Shown one piece after another: positions 6,500 through 8,368 of a stretch of 8,368 bases of DNA; the stretch's first letter is position 1; each line of letters starts with the position of its first letter. This DNA comes from DAORHV01 sp964513925. Lineage in GTDB: Bacteria > Patescibacteriota > Gracilibacteria > Peribacterales > Peribacteraceae. The stretch spans positions 1 to 8,368 of the forward strand of contig CAZENR010000036.1 in NCBI GenBank assembly GCA_964513925.1. Reading direction: 5' to 3'. Made by a program: the position numbers and the translations under genes. Below the pieces are notes generated by a model. The model had not been told where the DNA came from. It worked only from the letters and a program-made list of their open reading frames with translations, and did not search any database.

Positions 6500-7408
6500 A
6501 TGTCATTCTTGGAACACCGTTTGCTTTCGCAGCGTTCGCCCGATGCCCCGCGAGGGGTGGAGCTTCCTTCCGGCGACGAACTACGCTCCCTTGCCGACAC
6601 TATCGGCAAGCGTGCCGAAGGCATGATCCAGCAATTGCTCTCGCCGCAGAACCGCCGCGAGATCAACCGTATCGTCGAAGGATTGAGCAAAGAATTTGTT
6701 CAAGTTAAAGACCAGCTGTTTGCGGAAATTCAGCGCGATATTCCCAAGCTCAAAAACTACTTCCGCCTTGGCGGGAGCTTTGGTGCCCGTGCCGGAAATT
6801 ACCAGCTGGAAGAACAAATGAACCGCTTGCGCGTGCTCAATGGCGAGCGTCCGGTGGATGTACCAGCGCGTAACAGGGGATTCTTGAGTTCGCTCGTTGG
6901 CAACGACGATGACACCAGTGATGTGCTAGAACTGTACGGCGAGGACGCCACTCCGTTCTCGGGCGAAATCGGTGGCGGATTCACCCTAGGCAACGATGGT
7001 GTCATGGTCTCGCTGCTTGCGGAAACCCGCGCCGAAAACGCCCGTCTCAGCGCAGAGCGCGGCCGCGTGCTGAACGAGTCCCTCTCGAAGCTGGAGGCAC
7101 TGCGAAAAGAAGTGGAGCAGGATGAGCAATCTGGAGAGACGCGTACCAATTTGCAGCCACGCGATGGCGAAACGCGCGATCAGCAGCGCGCACGACTAGA
7201 GCAATCGTTGGCCCAAGCGCAGAAGGCATTCAACGAGCAGAAAGACACTGTAGACCGCTTGGTTGCTGCCGGTTCAGCTACACCTGCCGAAACACTCAGA
7301 ACCGAACGAGCTAAGCTGATAGAATTGGAGCAGCAGGTTATTGGGTTTGAAGGGCAAATTACTGCATTGCGAGGCGAGCGCGTGGACGACAATCCACAGC
7401 CGCAGTAA
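6500..7408 (+). CDS. Coiled-coil protein of unknown function
   Basis: This encodes 302 residues from ATG 6500. An in-frame TTG at 6485 would add only five residues and is less likely. The N-terminal third (about 25-90) is helical and amphipathic (LADTIGKRAEGMIQQLL, INRIVEGLSKEFVQVKDQL). A Gly-rich, acidic, probably non-helical centre (about 90-168) contains GNDDDTSDVLELYGEDATPF. The C-terminal part has two coiled-coil stretches (about 170-210 and 225-292) and a short Pro/Gln tail, DDNPQPQ. There is no cysteine, signal peptide or membrane helix, so it is probably cytosolic. It shares the promoter at 6189-6217 with the 70-residue gene before it, and ends at the two-way terminator at 7422-7458. 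I do not recognise the family; an assembly or scaffolding role is only inferred from the coiled coils. Confidence 0.9.
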   Translation: MSFLEHRLLSQRSPDAPRGVELPSGDELRSLADTIGKRAEGMIQQLLSPQNRREINRIVEGLSKEFVQVKDQLFAEIQRDIPKLKNYFRLGGSFGARAGNYQLEEQMNRLRVLNGERPVDVPARNRGFLSSLVGNDDDTSDVLELYGEDATPFSGEIGGGFTLGNDGVMVSLLAETRAENARLSAERGRVLNESLSKLEALRKEVEQDEQSGETRTNLQPRDGETRDQQRARLEQSLAQAQKAFNEQKDTVDRLVAAGSATPAETLRTERAKLIELEQQVIGFEGQITALRGERVDDNPQPQ

Positions 7409-7421
7409 AGTTCGGCGCACG

Positions 7422-7458
7422 ATAAAACTGTGGGAGAGCACCACAGCCTGTCATTTTT
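7422..7458. terminator. Bidirectional terminator between converging genes
   Basis: CTGTGG (7428-7433) and CCACAG (7441-7446) form a 6-bp stem with a 7-nt loop. Read on the minus strand, the stem is followed at once by TTTTAT, the classic layout, so it should end the tyrosine-rich gene's message. Read on the plus strand, five T residues come seven bases later (7454-7458), a weaker stop for the 6500 gene. It lies in the gap between the two converging genes, as expected. Confidence 0.6.
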
Positions 7459-7545
7459 GACTTTGGCCGGTGAAGGCCTTGTCCCGCATGAACTGCGGTG
7501 GGTGTTACTACGGTGTTGTGGCTCAGACGTCGTCTACTTCCCGGG

Positions 7546-7935
7546 TCACGGGTAGTAGGCAAACGTCCTTCCACACTTGCACTTGTAGTAGTAACACCCG
7601 GTCGTGCTGCTGTAGTAGGTCCAGCCGCACAACTTGTAGTAGCGGAGGTCGTTGCCGACGTAGTACGACCCGGAGTAGGAATACCCCGGCGTGATGTCGT
7701 AGGTGGTCGTCACCAAGCTCCACTTGCGCCCGGTGCTGTCGTAGAAGTACTCCGAACGCGTCTTGGTCTCACCCCACGATGACACGTAGACGTCGTACGC
7801 CGTCCACGTGCTGTAGTAGGACTTGACGTACGTGTAGTCATAGGGGTTGTAGACGTAGACGTCGGCCTTCGCGGTCTGCGTGCTGGTCAGGCCGAACAAG
7901 ACCAGCAGCAGGATCAAAATGGGGATGCGCCCCAT
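7546..7935 (-). CDS. Secreted tyrosine-rich protein with C-terminal cysteine cluster
   Basis: This encodes 129 residues of unrecognised family. Residues 1-24 form a clear Sec signal peptide: a short basic start (MGR), a hydrophobic core (ILILLLVLFGL) and an AKA cleavage motif before Asp25. The mature 105 residues contain about 25 tyrosines and 4 tryptophans, with many Tyr-Tyr pairs and one Tyr triplet. Four cysteines (103, 114, 119, 121) cluster near the end and could form disulfides or bind metal. Repeated short aromatic segments suggest beta strands. The start is well supported: GAGGTG at 7940-7945 is correctly spaced. By hand count only about 10 of 129 codons end in A or T, unlike the mixed usage of the plus-strand genes, so transfer from elsewhere is possible. 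It is probably transcribed alone from 8193-8220. Cell-surface, adhesive or cross-linkable roles are conceivable but unproven. Confidence 0.82.
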   Translation of the reverse strand: MGRIPILILLLVLFGLTSTQTAKADVYVYNPYDYTYVKSYYSTWTAYDVYVSSWGETKTRSEYFYDSTGRKWSLVTTTYDITPGYSYSGSYYVGNDLRYYKLCGWTYYSSTTGCYYYKCKCGRTFAYYP

Positions 7936-8186
7936 AGGTCACCTCGTTTTCAGGTTGTTGATGATGCTCCCCCAACACACCCTGCTTCGTCTAACACCAC
8001 TGGCTCTCCCGCTTGCGCGGCAGTGGTATCAAACGCTGCACGGCGGTCGGGTCGCCCTGGCGGGGCACGCCTGTAATCGTCACGGATTTCCCGCGACAAG
8101 GCGTCCCCTGGTTACAAAACAGGGTGGTTGGAGGTTCTCCCTGTGTCCCACATGGGAACAGGGCGGTGGTGTGAATGACCGCGAAC
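7936..8186 (-). promoter_or_regulatory. Long structured 5' leader of the tyrosine-rich gene, possible cis-regulatory RNA
   Basis: From the predicted transcription start near 8186 to the ATG is about 250 nt with no convincing gene. Read on the minus strand, the RNA can form several hairpins: 8163-8139 (CCCTGT / ACAGGG outside CCCA / TGGG), 8124-8106 (CCCTG / CAGGG, 9-nt loop), 8097-8079 (GTCGCGG / CCGTGAC, one G-U pair, loop GAAAT), and 8027-7996, where ACCACTG / CAGTGGT encloses a CCGC-GCAA-GCGG stem with a GNRA tetraloop and a GAGAGC bulge. Length, GC-richness and serial stems fit a riboswitch, a protein-bound leader or another regulatory RNA. I could not match it to a known riboswitch class. 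Confidence 0.5.
7940..7945 (-). promoter_or_regulatory. Shine-Dalgarno of the tyrosine-rich gene
   Basis: Minus-strand GAGGTG lies four bases before the ATG at 7935, with the GAGG core six bases away, a near-ideal ribosome-binding site. It fixes the start of this gene. It also stands out because none of the five plus-strand genes has one at the start chosen here. Confidence 0.8.
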
Positions 8187-8192
8187 CGGCAC

Positions 8193-8220
8193 AGAATACC
8201 ATTTTTTGATAAAATGTCAA
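8193..8220 (-). promoter_or_regulatory. Strong promoter of the tyrosine-rich gene
   Basis: On the minus strand there is a consensus -35 TTGACA (8220-8215), a 16-bp spacer and a -10 TATTCT (8198-8193) preceded by TG (8201-8200), an extended -10. The surrounding DNA (8196-8240) is clearly AT-rich against its GC-rich neighbours, as expected for a promoter. It points towards the gene at 7935-7546 and would start its message near 8186. Confidence 0.75.
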
Positions 8221-8368
8221 TAATACATTACATTCGTTTTGTTTAGGGCAAGAATCCATTGTTTTTCATTGTTGCGAGGTCAGCGCATCTCCCTTTTACT
8301 CCAATGAAACATTTTCCACTTTTTTGGCGCAAAAAAGTGGAGCAAAAAACATGCCGCTGGTGAAAGCG
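8221..8368. other. AT-rich gene-free right end
   Basis: I see no coding region on either strand here. The stretch is AT-rich near the promoter (TAATACATTACATT), contains the repeated word CATTGTT, and ends with the hairpin at 8316-8340 and some GC-richer bases that could belong to an unseen neighbour. Confidence 0.5.
8316..8340. repeat. Hairpin repeat, 10-bp perfect stem
   Basis: CCACTTTTTT (8316-8325) and AAAAAAGTGG (8331-8340) are exact reverse complements around the loop GGCGC. The Ts are on the loop side of the 5' arm and no T-run follows on either strand, so it is not a standard terminator. Its form (pyrimidine arm with T-run, 5-nt GC-rich loop, purine arm, then a nearby ACAT-CCGC-like sequence) resembles the hairpin at 222-248, hinting at a common REP-like family. 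Confidence 0.7.

Noticed and set aside
8112..8153. 13-codon leader peptide frame (ATG TGG ... TAA, minus) in the structured leader
   Set aside because: No Shine-Dalgarno precedes it and the ATG lies in the loop of a hairpin; short frames of this size are common by chance.
7936..8186. Cobalamin, glycine or c-di-GMP riboswitch
   Set aside because: Some short pieces look similar (CCACTG, GGGAGAG, GCAA), but the defining conserved blocks are not present in order.
7880..8209. 109-codon plus-strand frame opposite the leader of the tyrosine-rich gene
   Set aside because: No ribosome-binding site, no domain pattern, and it overlaps the signal peptide region, leader and promoter read from the other strand.
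1..8368. tRNA, rRNA, CRISPR array, insertion sequence or alternative genetic code
   Set aside because: No tRNA cloverleaf, spaced short repeats or transposase seen. TGA ends two genes, each followed shortly by TAG, so recoding is not strictly excluded, but the GC content and normal lengths give no reason to assume it.

Overview
The window carries five genes read left to right (468-7408), then one gene in the opposite orientation (7546-7935, minus), with gene-free ends at 1-393 and 7936-8368. DNA is moderately GC-rich. TGA, TAG and TAA all serve as stops. None of the five plus-strand products matches a family I can name over its full length. Four are helix-rich cytosolic-looking proteins without signal peptides or membrane segments. 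Their start codons follow leaders rich in A, C and T with almost no G and no Shine-Dalgarno sequence. Unfamiliar proteins plus SD-less starts would suit an uncultured candidate-phylum bacterium (Patescibacteria/CPR, for example a Peregrinibacteria or Peribacteria relative), but no marker gene is present, so this is a low-confidence guess.

Layout. 1-393: no credible gene; a 26-bp perfect palindrome, an 11-bp-stem hairpin and smaller inverted repeats. 394-422: sigma70-type promoter with an extended -10. 468-803 and 854-3547: a small charged helical protein followed by an 897-residue multidomain protein with long helical regions, a PEGA-like beta module and a Pro-rich tail; probably one transcript. 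3591-3627: terminator-like or attenuator-like hairpin. 3659-6160: an 833-residue modular protein with Pro/Thr-rich linkers, a 96-residue module present in two DNA-identical tandem copies, and a C-terminal domain with a transglutaminase-like Cys/His/Asp arrangement. 6189-6230: a second extended -10 promoter whose -10 box lies inside a 30-bp inverted repeat (likely operator). 6246-6458 and 6500-7408: again a small helical protein followed by a larger coiled-coil protein.

7422-7458 is a two-way terminator between converging genes. The minus-strand gene (7546-7935) differs in style: a good Shine-Dalgarno, almost all codons ending in G or C, a clear signal peptide, and a mature protein about one quarter tyrosine with four cysteines near its end. 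It is preceded by a roughly 250-nt leader able to form several stable hairpins, driven by a strong promoter (TTGACA, 16 bp, extended -10) at 8193-8220. That leader and the tyrosine-rich product form the most unusual unit here.

How the genes cooperate is not known. The repeated small-then-large helical gene pairing suggests two related two-gene units flanking the modular transglutaminase-like protein. I saw no CRISPR array, transposase, tRNA or rRNA.
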